A stretch of DNA of 64,000 nt, taken from contig NC_052488.1 of the NCBI RefSeq assembly GCF_009730915.1, forward strand, positions 22,729,868-22,793,867. Reading direction: 5' to 3'. The notes under the pieces are model-generated. The model did not search any database, was not told the origin of the DNA, and saw nothing but the letters and a program-made list of their open reading frames with translations. Shown here one piece after another: positions 34,561-46,537 of the stretch. Source of the DNA: Dioscorea cayenensis subsp. rotundata (lineage: Eukaryota > Streptophyta > Magnoliopsida > Dioscoreales > Dioscoreaceae). A program made the position numbers and the translations under genes. Numbering within the stretch: position 1 is the first letter of the stretch; each line of letters opens with the position of its first letter.

Positions 34561-36590
34561 GGGAAAATTACTGTTCACCCATCGTAATTTTCAAAACTTC
34601 CCAAAAACCCCCTCCTACTTTTTACACACCACGATGACCCTTCAGTTAGTGTTTAACTTCCCTTTTTACCCCCTACGTTCACTTCAAATGGGTCCATGTT
34701 GTGAAATCCCATTTTTGGCCCCGAAAATGGTGGGAAAGGAAAGCGCCAGAATCACATCATGTTCGACCTTTTGAAGAGCTTTCACTTTGGTTTCGATAGA
34801 CAATGCCAAGGAGTTACATTACATCTTGTTATTCTCCTCATTATCATACCCGAAATATATAAATCGGTTTCTCGAGCGAAAAATGAAATTGATTTCCATC
34901 GGATTGGTCAAGTGCACTTCATCTTCAAAATGAGCTGAGTCGATTTTATTGTCGAGGCGAGCATGTGCCATTGTCGTCTTCTCGTTTATGGTTGTAAAGT
35001 TGTATTACGACGAGGAAGAACGATAATTACTGACGAGTTCATTTCGATTTGTAAAGTTCTTCTCGTTTATGGTTATCTATTTGTATATTTTAAATAATGT
35101 TTAACTATTTGCTATTATCCGGTTTAAATATTTTACTAATATGTTTAATAATTGTCATATCCGTTTAATACTTCCCATCTCCGTTTAACATTATCTTTAC
35201 ATGTATAACTATTCATAAGCGTGTAAATTCTCAAAGTCTCTGCGTAAAAGCGGTGATCTTTTTGTTTGATCTGAATTGTTGGCATGTGGCACGTGGCGGT
35301 GGCAAGGGATTATGGTATCCGCGTCGTGAGAGTGATGGCGGCATTAATTCTTATGCGCGATAACTACATTCCGAACACCCGTTCGTTCTCATCGATCGAT
35401 AGTCGGCCACTGTGACGTTTAACTTTTTCTCGGGATACTGAAGAGTCGACTGCTTGTGGACTTCATACCAGTAAATAACCGGGAAGAACCCTCCCGCTGG
35501 ACAACCACTCCTCGTCGTCCTCATCATCACTCCTCCTCCTCCTCCTCCTCTCTCCCTCCTCTTCCCAGTGGACAGACCACTCTATCACGAAAGGATGTTT
35601 CGTGAGCCTTCTTCCTTATCTTGAGAATCAATTAGCTCGTAATCACCGAACTAGTTAAACTATCTTTTTCGCCCAAGCCGAAGTCCTCATAATGCTGAAT
35701 CGGAGGATTCTCCAGTGATGGATGCCGGGAAAGCAATTAGAAGAGCATTTCGACTTGGGTATGAAAAGAAAGTTTTCACGTATTGCGTGATTGCGAGGAT
35801 CTCTAGAGGAGGGAGATCGTGAAAACATCCTTTAAGACTGAGGTTGACATTTACCACTGAGACTTTCTACGTTAACGTTTAAGAAAAATGACGTCGATGT
35901 ACAAGCTATTACGTTACGTGTTTAACTATCGGATCGTCGTTTGAAGTCCTACCATGACACATTGATTAATAGTCGTTTTCATGAATGTGTGTTGTTTAAC
36001 CTTTTTAATGTTGTATCGTTTTGCGAGGTTCAAGTTGATGCGCTTGTTATGCAGCCAGCGTGAGCATTCGAATGTCGGACACTTGTTTCGTTATCACGAG
36101 TCGAGTCGTGAGTGTCCAAAGTCCGGCCGGACGTTGTAAATGTTGTAAATGTTGTAAATCTTTGTAAATGTTGTAAATGTTGTAAATCTTTTATAAATAA
36201 AAACAGAAACAATCGTATTTGATGTGAACTTCACGAAATTTAAGCAGAGACCTAGTAAAAACAATGTGGGAAACAAAAAGCGTCATTGTAAACAATAGAA
36301 AAAAAGTTAAACAATACTCAAGTTACTCTTTAAACAATGACAACTGGTGTTTAAGAAAATACGTAAATATGTTTAAGCGATGACTCGGAGGTACCCATCT
36401 AGCAACGCGATGTCGATTGAAAAGCATTCAATTTAAACAATAACATATTATTTACATGATATAGACTTTTAGTTAAGCAGGTTAACGTTATTTTAAACAC
36501 TATATGTATACGTTTAAACATAAAAAGCTTGACGTTTACGACGAGACTCATGTTGAGTTGAGAACTTTCATTCGAACGATGACAACATGT
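34561..36590 (+). repeat. Partial second copy of the MULE 5' region
   Basis: Blocks at 34710-35000, 35250-35310 and 36020-36060 are echoed in order at 36610-37120, 37310-37360 and 38825-38870. The last match (GGTTCAAGTTTGATGCGC-like) lies beyond the transposase core, so this part looks like a copy with the core deleted, or an internal duplication. Confidence 0.5.
36133..36193. repeat. 9-bp tandem repeat (GTTGTAAAT)
   Basis: About six units of GTTGTAAAT, some with CTT replacing the start, lie inside the MULE. Confidence 0.85.
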
Positions 36591-36829
36591 CTTCCTCGCG
36601 ACAATGACATATATTTCTCTTTTTGCCCTTGGGATGGAGGGAAAAATACCGCCCTAATCACATCACGTCTAATCTAACCTCTATCGCATGACAATCGTGC
36701 ACTTTTTGTTTGCGATTCGGCTCGCTGTTGTTCTTTACATCTTCTACTTCTTCTTGATCGTCTTCGTTTTGTTCTTCATTTCATTTGGTTTATACGATTT
36801 GGTTTTCGAAATCGATATATTATGGAGAG

Positions 36830-39392
36830 TTTTTGTGGTATTGCTAGATTCAGCGGGAGGGAAGAGTGCTAATGTTCAGCTGCTCGAACTTCTTGGGGAA
36901 TTGGTGTTAGTGAGATATGTGGCGATGGGGTCTCGAAGTTTCTCTTGTCGGGGTTAAGTTCATCACACCGGATGGATATAAAACGGTTTGCCCAATAGAA
37001 AAGCGATGTTGACTTCCATCGGATGTGTGTCACGTCCCACTCCATCTTCAAATGTCGCTGTAGTTGATCTTGTCGATCGAGGAGCGGAAAATGTGCCGTT
37101 GCCGAATCCTAATGAAAAGCGAGGGTTTACTCGTTGTAAGTTCCTTTTCTTTTAATTATTTCGGGTTGTGCGGGGTCATTATTGTTTAAATATGTCCGTC
37201 ATTTTGGTTAACATATTGTACTAGTCCTTTACGTTATTAGTTAATTGTTTAAGTATTTAATTTAACGTTTAACTATTGTCATTATCAGCTAAACATTATA
37301 TTCTCCGCTTAACATATTGATCTTTTCATTTGATTTCGAAGTGTTGGCGGGGAATTCGGGATTGCGAGTGCTCCCATTCATCCCCAGTGGTGACCACGGC
37401 GATGTGGGATGTCTTCCTTCCTCGTCGGATCATTCAGAAGTGTTGTCGTTGGATATTGGTCAGCGTTTGACGATTGTCGAACATTTCGAGGGATGTACTC
37501 AAATCGTGCGATCAAAAAGGAATTTTTGACTTGAAATTCGTAAAGAACGAAAAACATCGGGTGATCGTGGAATCTGTGCTCGATGGTTGTCGTTGGCGTA
37601 TCATGCATCAAAAGAGTATAACAAAAATACTTTCGGAATCAAGACAATCAACCCGTCACACACTTGCGGTGGTGGCGTAGGTTCGGCGTCGCGTCCAAAG
37701 CGTCCAAAAATGGGTTAGCTTACGAGTGATTCGAAGCTCGAGGGACCGATCCCCTCATGCAAGGCCATCGACATTCAGGAAGGACATGTTGCGGGAACAT
37801 GGTGTCCACATACCATACAAGCAGGCTTGGTTGGGAGAAAAGAGCATGCCCGGGTGGTCCTCGACGCGGTGACATCTCCGGGCTATGATTTCGTTTGCTT
37901 TTGGTATGTGGATAAGGTGGTCGAGACAAATCCCGCGAGCGTTGCGATCGTGGAGAGAGCGGTGATCGTTTTAAAGCGTGCATTCTTTTCTTTCGGGCGT
38001 GTATTGTGGGATTGAGAGGGCTTGTGCAGGGCTGCATTTTGTTTCTCGATGGTACCCACCTCCTTGGAAAATATCGGAATACCATCTGGGTGCACAGGGG
38101 AAAGATGGTAACAATGGTTTTTCCGCGTCGCCTTCGGTATAGTCGACAACGAGACCGATGCCAATTGGACTTGGTTCATATCTAAGTTGGGCGATGCCTT
38201 ATACGAGGGTGGAGATTATCATGAGATAATTACCTTCGTGACTCGGACCAGGTCCAGGGCCTTGTGAGCGCTAGATTGCGAGTCTTCCCTTCTTCGCCAC
38301 ATGCGTCTTGCTTCGACATTTGGAGGCCAATTTTATGAAAGCCAATGTCGAGACTTGGGAAGGCATTGAGGGAGGAGTGCTTTGAGTCTATATGCTTTCC
38401 GCATTGCGTGGGCATCCACGGCTAAAGATTTCGATGATACCAGTGAATGAGCTGCAGCCGTATCACTGAGCTCATCATCTTGGTTGATTAATAAATCGGG
38501 ATATGGCACATTGGTCGAATTATCTGCTCGGGAGGTGATCATTGGGGTGAGATGTATTCGAACGTCGCGAGTCGTTCGATGCTTGGATCGAGGAAGCTCG
38601 CTCATTTACTGGGTGGCTGAAAATGGTGCGACTCCATAAGGTCTGCGAATGTTGATTTACACTTAACATTTAGTATTACCCTTTTAAACATTCTCAATCT
38701 TTGTTTAATTACACTTTTCCCGACTTTTAAATATTAATCATTTCGCTTTATTTAATTACAATAATGTTTAAACATGTTGATCGAATTATTTAACCATCAC
38801 CTGTCTTTGTTTAACCTTATTTGCCGAGGTTCAAGTTTGATGCGCATGTTATGTAACCGGCGTGAGCAAGCGACCAAATGGAGACCTACTTATGCCCGGG
38901 GACATACATCTCGGTTAGAGATCATTGTTGAGGACGGTACGAAATCTTCGTGTTGGTCGTTGTGTCGATGATCGTTGAAGTCGATCGACTGATCGCAAAG
39001 AACTCCGTGGATCTCGCCATCGAAGCTTGTGTTCATGTCGAAGGTGGCAAGTTTATGGTATCCCTTTGCAAACATGCTTTGCAGCGGCGAATAATGTGAG
39101 CATGACACCAACGTCACATCGATTTATGAGCTGGTACTTCACCGTCGACAATTACAAACCGGCGTACAAAGGAAGCTATATTCCCATACCCGACGATGAG
39201 CGGGCCTTCGAGGCGAATCGTGAGCTTCGCTTACGACACTTTCGTGACTAGAAGGCGGCTGGGCGGCTGCAGGCGAAAGAGGATCGAGTCGCATGGCGTT
39301 TGATGTCCGCGAAGTTACATTGCGGTAGCCGCCAGGGATCGATCACGATCGACGATCTTGCTAATGAAAGCGTCGCCGACTAGGCATTGTTA
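36830..39392 (+). pseudogene. MuDR/MULE transposase pseudogene with SWIM zinc finger
   Basis: Conserved pieces appear in order but in changing frames. FITPDGYKTVCPIEKR comes first, then the N-terminal Mutator DNA-binding part with CTQIVRSKRNF and PSHTCGGG near 37490-37680. A catalytic-core piece LFLDGTHLLGKYRNT follows near 38040, then GIVDNETDANWTWFISKLGD and EGGDYHEIITFVT near 38140-38240. FMKANV, DHWGEMYSN, and the SWIM finger CSCRRWQVYGIP (39027-39251) close the set. Many indels and stops separate them, so no transposase can be made from this copy. Confidence 0.85.
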
Positions 39393-39460
39393 ATAAACCC
39401 AAGCGATGACGTGGAAACATTGTGTATTTATAACGAATTGAATGTATTTACGCGAGACAT

Positions 39461-39998
39461 TGTTATTTTTAAAGCGGATACAGCTGTAATTTGAAATATT
39501 TCAAGCTGATGTTTAAGCGATATATGGTATATTTAAACAATGAAACGGAAATGTACACAACTACAACGTAAATTAAACAATGAAATGAAACCGAATGAAA
39601 TTTAACACGCCTTACAATTGAAAACAAACAAAAATTTACATTGAGATATACAAGTCATGTTCTTGAAAACAAAAAAACAATGAATTGAATTGTGTATTGA
39701 TGGGCAACTTTCCATATTTAGTTAAACAATAAGTGCATTCATTTAAAGCAGGAGAAAGTGTTATTTTTAAAGCGGGTACACCGTAATTTGAAATATTTAA
39801 AAGCGATGTTTTAAAGCGATATATACTATATTTAAACAATGAAAGTGAAATGTACACAATCACAGACGTAAATTAAACAATGAAATAAAAACCGAATGGA
39901 ATTTAACCCGCTTTCTACAATTCAAAAACAAACAAAAATTTACATTAAGATATACAAGTCATGTTCTTGAACACGAAAAACAATGAATTGAATTTGTC
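39461..39998. repeat. Tandem duplication of about 235 bp inside the MULE
   Basis: About 39461-39694 and 39759-39998 match closely (TTATTTTTAAAGCGG... to ACAATGAATTGAATT), with a third partial copy at 40000-40070. Confidence 0.8.
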
Positions 39999-40079
39999 CG
40001 GTTACATTTGAAAACAAAATTGATGATCGGATATACTAAGACATGTTATTCAAAAAAGCAATTTAACCCGCTTGTGACG

Positions 40080-43000
40080 ACCCCCTTTGTCATGGACGCC
40101 AGCGCCCTCCCTCCTTAAGTATGCGGGTAACATACCGTAGTCCCGAGGTAAGGAACGTCCATCTGCGGTAGCCGTAACTTCTCACCCACGATGGTGCTCG
40201 ATAAACCGCATGAGCGTGAGCGCGCATGATCGGCGCTTCCTTGTTTTTGGCGTGGGGTTTTACGTAGTCGTCGCGGCGGGTACTTTGCAGTCGCCGACTC
40301 GCCTAACTCCATATCGACACAAAGGTCGAATAGATTCCACTGTCGAGATATGCAAGTCGAGATTAGAATACCGATTTAAATACCAAAGCGATATTAATCG
40401 GACGTAATTAAAGAACTTACCATGTCCAACGCGTCCTTATCGTACCGGGACATGAAGAATAATGCACTGTATTCTTGTTTATCATTGTCCGGGGACGGCG
40501 ACATGGAAGTGGCCATTCATGATTATCGGGAGGATGACAATTTGAACTTCATGCGAGTTGCTTGCGGCATCCCCGATCATAGCCATAATTGTGTCATGTG
40601 CATCGTCACTGCTTTGGCATAAAGCAGCATGGCGATCCGATGATGGGCGCGCTTCTTGTAAGGATATGGCTCTTTGCTCGTCGACTTTTGTATTATGCAT
40701 CTGGCGTCCATCACATCATCGTTGACCATCTCCTTCCCCTCAGCGTGTATAACATCGTCGCGTAGTGGTCGTGACGGCGTCGTTCTTCCACACGGCGGTC
40801 TTTGAGGTTAAAGCGATAACGAGATATTAGAAGACCATATTGTAAATATTTAAATGATATTATCAATTGTTACATGATATTATATATAATTAAGCGGTAA
40901 AGCGAAAACTTAAATGATAACATAATGGTATTAAACACTATTAGGTAATAGTTAAACACTATAAGAAACTCTTTAAACAATATCATAAAAAAGCGTTACA
41001 CTTACCGTCCATAGAGCGGTTGAGGGAAGATCCTCATCAACTCCTGCTCGTATTTGTTAAAACGACTCGAGGCCAACCCATTTCTTCTTCTTGAATAAAA
41101 AGCTTTCCGAGCAGTCGGTCGATTTTTTTGATTGGCCTTGATCATCTCTCTCGTTGCTCGGTCGGGGTCTTCATCGACATCTTCCTTCGATCGCGGGGGC
41201 GATGGCGGCGAGCATCAGCTGCAGAACACGTCCTTACATTGTTGTTCTTGTTGTGGGATTGTGTACGGCCCCGATCTTGAGGGGACGGCAGCGGCAGCAT
41301 CGACCCAGAGACACTTCCTTACATGGTTCTTGTTGTGGTGGGATTGTGTCTCGCTTGGGCTGCAGATCTTGTCGGCCCGCGGCCACGGCAGCGGATTCGA
41401 CGATCTTCTCAGCCGTGGCCATGACAACAGCATCATTGGGAGACACACCCTTAACTTGTTCTTGACCTTCAGGGATTGTGTCCATCTTTGATGCGCAATC
41501 TCGGCGGCCGGTTCCACGGGTCGGCGATTTCATCGAGAAGAGAGTCGGCGACCTTCTCAGCCATGGCAGCAGCCACATCATCTCGATGTCCTCCACCGTC
41601 GTGGCCATGTCATCAGCGTGACGAGACTCGATACTGACATCGGCCGCCGATGGTGTTGCTATTGTTTCATCGTCGGTCGGCGGTGGAGGCGAAGCGATAT
41701 TGTTCTCCTCTTTTTCGCAAAGTCTCTTGAATGTGGCCGCCTTGGAATGACCTTCCGATGATGTCGTACGTCGTCGAAATTCCGGCGCCTCGTTCGTCCG
41801 GGTGCTCGGTTCTTTCGAGGATAGCGCGGCCGAGTTTGTGAAACGTCCTTCCGGCGCCTCCACACGGCGACAAGCGAAACTTCGATCGTCAATATCGGCG
41901 TACTGCGTAAGAGTTGCGGTGACATCTTAGCCCGATGTCAGCGGTGGGAGTGCTCGCGGTCGGAGGGGCTGCCATGGTCGGGGGACTCGTCGTTGTCGTG
42001 GTAGGGGGTTGTTGCAATCTGCAGGGGTAGGGGAGGGCTTCTCCGGGCGTCGAGGAATCGTCGTGGCGTGGTGGGGGTTTGGAAGTAGGAGAGCAGGCGT
42101 CCAGTAGCGCGCGATAGAGTGCCCTCTCATCCCGCCTTGAGCAAGTGGTTCGGGAGCGATGGCATCCATCAGTCGGTTGGCGCCCAGACAAATATTTCTT
42201 CTTGACGTTCAGGAACCATTTCGGGAAACTAACATATGTAAACCAAACAATTTCAGTGAGATCATTCATTTTAAACTATAAAAAAACTATATATTTAAGC
42301 GTTATAGAATATAATTAAGCGGAGAACAAAAATATTTAAAGCGGTTATGAATAATAGTTAAGCGGTAAATACTAAAGTTAAGCGCTAAATAAAAATGTTT
42401 AAACATTAAAGACTTATGTTAGACATTGTCCATGATTTATTACCTCTTTTTCCATCGGCGATGACAAGCTCGTTTCTCAAAGTCGCTTGCTTCGGGTAAG
42501 TACTTTCACGTAGTACGACATCCTTGGGATCTTGCGAAGCGGACTTTCTTCCCGTTCCGGTCATCTCGTAAAAACCAGGGCGTTAAGCGCGACCAGAGCA
42601 ACCCTTAATGTACCACATGTTGGTCTTCTTCCGGGCGCATCTATCTTGCACTCGGGCGGCGCTTGTGGAATATCCTCCATAAGCCGCTTGTGCGTCGCTG
42701 CGCCCATGCGTGTCGCCCCATGGGTCGGTAGATCATCGGCGTAATCAGCGATCCGATTCGGAACCGAGCATGATGTATTTGGGAAGAGGGCTGTCCCCAT
42801 GAGGTACACCATCGGGGAGTTTGACAAAATTATCTTCTTCTCCCCTACGTCGAACAAGTTGCACGAGTGCTCTTGATGGAGTCTACTGTGTCTCTCGTGG
42901 GTCTTTGATGAGATCTCAGGCCCTTGAGCGGCGACTGGTTTTTCTTCTTACGAAAGACCCAGCTGCGTCGCCATCGTAGCTTGAGACCAGAAACGAGGGC

Positions 43001-43262
43001 CACGTCTTGAGGTGCAGAAACTTCGGTGAGGCTTTCCCGATCCACGAATTTATTGAGTGCGACCATCGTACCTTTGCAAAAGAGAATCAAGAAGGGCCCT
43101 CTCTTGGTATATGGCTTCGACTCGAGTGAGCAGCGCAAAGCGGTGTCCTTGAATAATCTCCCGAGTGTCGGGGGTCATGTTAACTTTCAATTCAGCTAAG
43201 GTCTCCTGGCCAGGTGTCAAATAGCAGCGCCCGTTAACTAGGTTGACCGCCGTAATCACAAG
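40080..43262 (-). pseudogene. Ulp1-like cysteine protease (C48) / DUF1985-type MULE gene, decayed
   Basis: The minus strand holds, from 5' to 3': a DUF1985-like part (43262-42500; VYLMGTALFPNTSCSVPNRI and ADDLP, THKRLMEDIP), a charged and proline-rich linker (42270-41215), and a C48 peptidase end. The latter shows ILPIIMNGHFHV (with the catalytic-type His, about 40500-40530), LDNDKQEYSALFF, YDKDALDM, and SCALTLMRFIEHHRG, whose Cys codon is at 40224-40226. GEKLRLPQMDVPYL follows. Frames change several times. Ulp1 proteases cleave SUMO; the role of these genes in MULEs is unknown. Confidence 0.7.
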
Positions 43263-44179
43263 CACTGCGGTATTGACAAAAGTTTAAGCGGAAATATAAG
43301 GTTTTTAAGCGGTAAACTCTCGGTTATTAAGCAGAGATATAAAATGTTAAGCAGAGACCCATTTTTGTTAAGCGAGGCGAGAATACTTAGCAGAGACAAC
43401 AAATGTTAAGCGTAACATCTCATTTCTTAAGCGTCAACCTCGTTTGTAAAAGCGCAGACCATATCAAGCGAAGCGGGAAATGTACATTATAAATATTACA
43501 CAAATCATAACAATCGAAAAAAACTATTTCGATAGTGTATACATCTGAAAATGCAAAAACAAAAACAAAAACCCTAGCAGAAATCTCCTGTGAGACTAAC
43601 AAAACCCCGGTAGAAATCCCCTGCGAGACTTGATATCTTCCAACAAAAAGCAGGGAGCACAAAAACAAAACCGAAAAAAATCTTTCTTTATGTGAGCAGT
43701 TAACATAAAAACCATACTCAATACCTTAGATTGCAAAGCGATGAAATGCCAACTAGTTCTGCGGGGGACTTCTCCTTGAGATCTGGGGTGGAAAGGGAAA
43801 AGGCGATGAAATGCCAATTACGGAGGCTTGGCGGTAGAGACAACCCTGGAGGCGACTGGAAATGGAAAAGGCGAAGGCGTGAGTTGAGAAAAAGCAATTA
43901 AGCGGCTCCGATAAATTCGTCTCTCGGGGTTACCCTACGGAAAAACCCCCACTTCCTCTCAAATCGCCGAGATGGGCTGCGACCCACGACTCCCCATGCA
44001 AGGGCATTTTCGTCCAAAAATTTGAAACTCACTCCGTTCACATCCGTTCTGAGGGTTTGGGGGTTTGAAAAACATAGACTTTTAAAAGGAGGGGGTTTTT
44101 GGGGATTGCAAAACTAACGGGGTGTTTTTGGCAATTTTACAAACTTAAAGGGTTTTTTTGGCAATTTCCACAAAATCTA

Positions 44180-44480
44180 AGCTTAGTTAAATAAGGGTTC
44201 CATAATTTATTTTTAATAGAACTTATTTATCCATTTGAATTTAATAAATTTGTGATTTATTCATTTTATTAGTAGTTTATCCAAATTTTATCTATTTTTT
44301 TAATAAATTTATAGTTTATCCATTTTATTTTAAAAAATTATTTATCCATTTAATTTAAAAAGTCCCTTTTCTTCTCCTCTCCTCAATTTTTTTAATGTTG
44401 TAATCCTCTCAATTTTTATTTATTTTTTTTAATAAAAAGTGATTTATCTATTTTTGTAAAAAACACAAAGGCTCTCTTAT
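44180..44480 (+). repeat. Serial LINE-tail-like repeats
   Basis: About six loosely spaced copies of TTTATCCATTTT- or TTTATCTATTTTT-like motif, each preceded by AATAAATTTGTG/ATAG-type sequence, run from about 44200 to 44460. Confidence 0.5.
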
Positions 44481-44939
44481 TTTGTGTCGGTGGTGTAATA
44501 ATAGTCAACATTGACATGAGTAATTTAGTGAAGGTCAATATCATATTTAATGTGAGTTATTCCCATGTACTTAATTTTTTAGTAATTATTTTTATTTTTA
44601 TTTCTATTACTATTTTACAATTAATAATAACCACATTCTACTAAAAAAATGTAAAAAAATTGACATATATAATAGTGCATTTATTACGATGGCTCAACCG
44701 TTCTCTAAAAATTTATTACGGGGTGAATTAATATGTGGGGTAATTAAAATTTGTTACATAGATCCAAAAAAATATATCAGAAATCATAATCCCGTGATAA
44801 TATATATATTTTTTATGCAACACTGAATAGGTGGAAATTATTTCTTTCACCACATAAGACGTACTATGAGACCCAATATATAATATATGCTCACGTTGAA
44901 CAATGAGTGAATAGTGAATAGTGAATACTACATCTAAAT
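44481..44939. other. AT-rich DNA, no gene seen
   Basis: No conserved frame or recognised element. Confidence 0.5.
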
Positions 44940-45322
44940 ATTATTATTATTATTATTATTATTTTGAAAAGGTGGATAAACCACAATGATCATTACTAAA
45001 AGAAGAGCTTACACAGCAGAATAAGAGCAACAACGGCAATCTCCACTAGAAGTGGAAAAAGAAAAACATAGCAAAAGAACACAAACGGTGTAAACACGAA
45101 AAACACTCCCGGTAGCGGAAAACCGAAAGTGGGAATTGTGTCAGGTCTAGATCTCCACCTAATCTGGTTCCAACTCGCTGGTGAAGCTCCTACTAGCACT
45201 ATCGGCGCAGGGTCCCAAGGCCTCCAAAACAATTTCCAGCATCATCTTTTTACATCCAGGGACTGTTGGAGACTCTCTTCGTGCCAACTTTTTCTTCCTG
45301 CATCGGGTTGCTTCACTTGGCT

Positions 45323-46033
45323 TCACGGGCTTTGGAAGAAGCCCAACTCCTTCAACTTCATTAAGATCAAGCCCATGATCTTCCTTGTGTAGGATTGATG
45401 GACCATCAATGGGTTTTTGCGAAGTTGGCCCAACAACAGAAGGGCTGCTGAAAAAACAACAATGTGTTGCTCTTTGGAAGTGGATAGATCATGGGTAAAC
45501 ACGTCATTACCCACCAACACATCTATCTCTTTTGAACTGCGCACCACACATGGCTGCATCTCCACCGTGTGATCTTCAATCCTCACATGCAAGCTATGAG
45601 AAGCTTCACGTGGGTTGCAGCTTTCTTGTATCCCCATCACCTTAGTGGCATCACCATACATCTCCTTCGACATGTCCCTTGATCCATGAGACAAAGCCGG
45701 ACTATCCAAACACCCCTCGACACGTCTATACTCGGAGACGTGCCAAATGTAGGTGTCATACATTCGTACTGTCAGTGAGCAGAGTTGAAGAACTATTGGT
45801 CTCTCAATTGTTCGCCTGTACATATGCGATGAACCAACGGTGCGACTTGGTTCCAACATTGCTAAGCGCCTATCTCTATCACCGTGACGAGAGTTCTCCT
45901 CCACCGTCACCGGAGCTTTGATAGAGACTTCCTCGACCAAAATTCGCTTCACTCCATGCCGATCCTCACGATCACGGCCATAAGGACGGGAGTTGACCTC
46001 CATCGTCCACCTTACAAAGCCGATGGTCGTCAC
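45323..46033 (-). CDS. Unrecognised ORF in the minus-strand retroelement
   Basis: 236 codons, rich in Arg, Ser and Val, with no zinc knuckle and no RT motifs. It may be a degenerate downstream part of the same coding region as the 149-codon ORF. Confidence 0.25.
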   Translation of the reverse strand: MTTIGFVRWTMEVNSRPYGRDREDRHGVKRILVEEVSIKAPVTVEENSRHGDRDRRLAMLEPSRTVGSSHMYRRTIERPIVLQLCSLTVRMYDTYIWHVSEYRRVEGCLDSPALSHGSRDMSKEMYGDATKVMGIQESCNPREASHSLHVRIEDHTVEMQPCVVRSSKEIDVLVGNDVFTHDLSTSKEQHIVVFSAALLLLGQLRKNPLMVHQSYTRKIMGLILMKLKELGFFQSP

Positions 46034-46537
46034 TCTGGTTTTGCTTGTGGGTCACGTCGTCGCTCGCTTGATGCAATTACCAACTCTTTCTGTTCACCTT
46101 TGGAGTGGGGGATCAACTCCACCGCTCGAGGGAGATTGTCCTCCGTCGTTCGCTCTCCACCACCATGATGGGAGAACCTTATTGTCCTCAGTGCTCATGC
46201 GGCATCATTTGACGCGTCCAACGATCGTCCAACGTCCATCACTGCGAGCACTTCCACAAAACATCAAGCGGGGAGCTAGGCTCCACTCTGCCATTAGCCT
46301 CGACTGGACTCATTCTCATGCCTCCGAGTGATTGTCAAGAGCCGATTTTGGGACTTGTAGAGTCTCTATGACTTTTCGACAAAACCCGGGGAGGCAGAGC
46401 TCACCTGTCGGGCCTTCTTTGACCTCATCGTATCAACCCCGGGAGCTCCACTCACCGGACGGGTCTTCGCTTGTGAAAATAACTGGACTTGGAGGCGGGG
46501 CTCGCGAGCAGGGCAGCCAGGACCTCGGAGGCGGGGT

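Larger units (their letters stand above)
34561..44169. mobile_element. Mutator-like element (MULE) with MuDR-type transposase and Ulp1-like gene, decayed
   Basis: The element is 9.6 kb. The flanks AAAAAATCTA (34551-34560) and ACAAAATCTA (44170-44179) agree at 9 of 10, the size expected of a MULE target duplication. The terminal regions are imperfect inverted repeats sharing CCAAAAACCCCCTCC (34601-34615; reversed at 44088-44102). The plus strand of the left half carries a broken transposase and the minus strand of the right half a broken Ulp1/DUF1985 gene. MULEs with an Ulp1-like gene are known in plants as Kaonashi/KI-MULE and CUMULE types. Spacer DNA is full of TTTAAAC- and TTAAGCG-type motifs. 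Confidence 0.85.

Noticed and set aside
36094-36276. Thr/Phe-rich minus-strand ORFs
   Set aside because: Direct translation of the 9-bp GTTGTAAAT tandem repeat.
41132-41491. Overlapping ORFs on both strands at 41.1-42.2 kb
   Set aside because: Low-complexity linker of the decayed Ulp1-type gene; frames on the plus strand are shadows.
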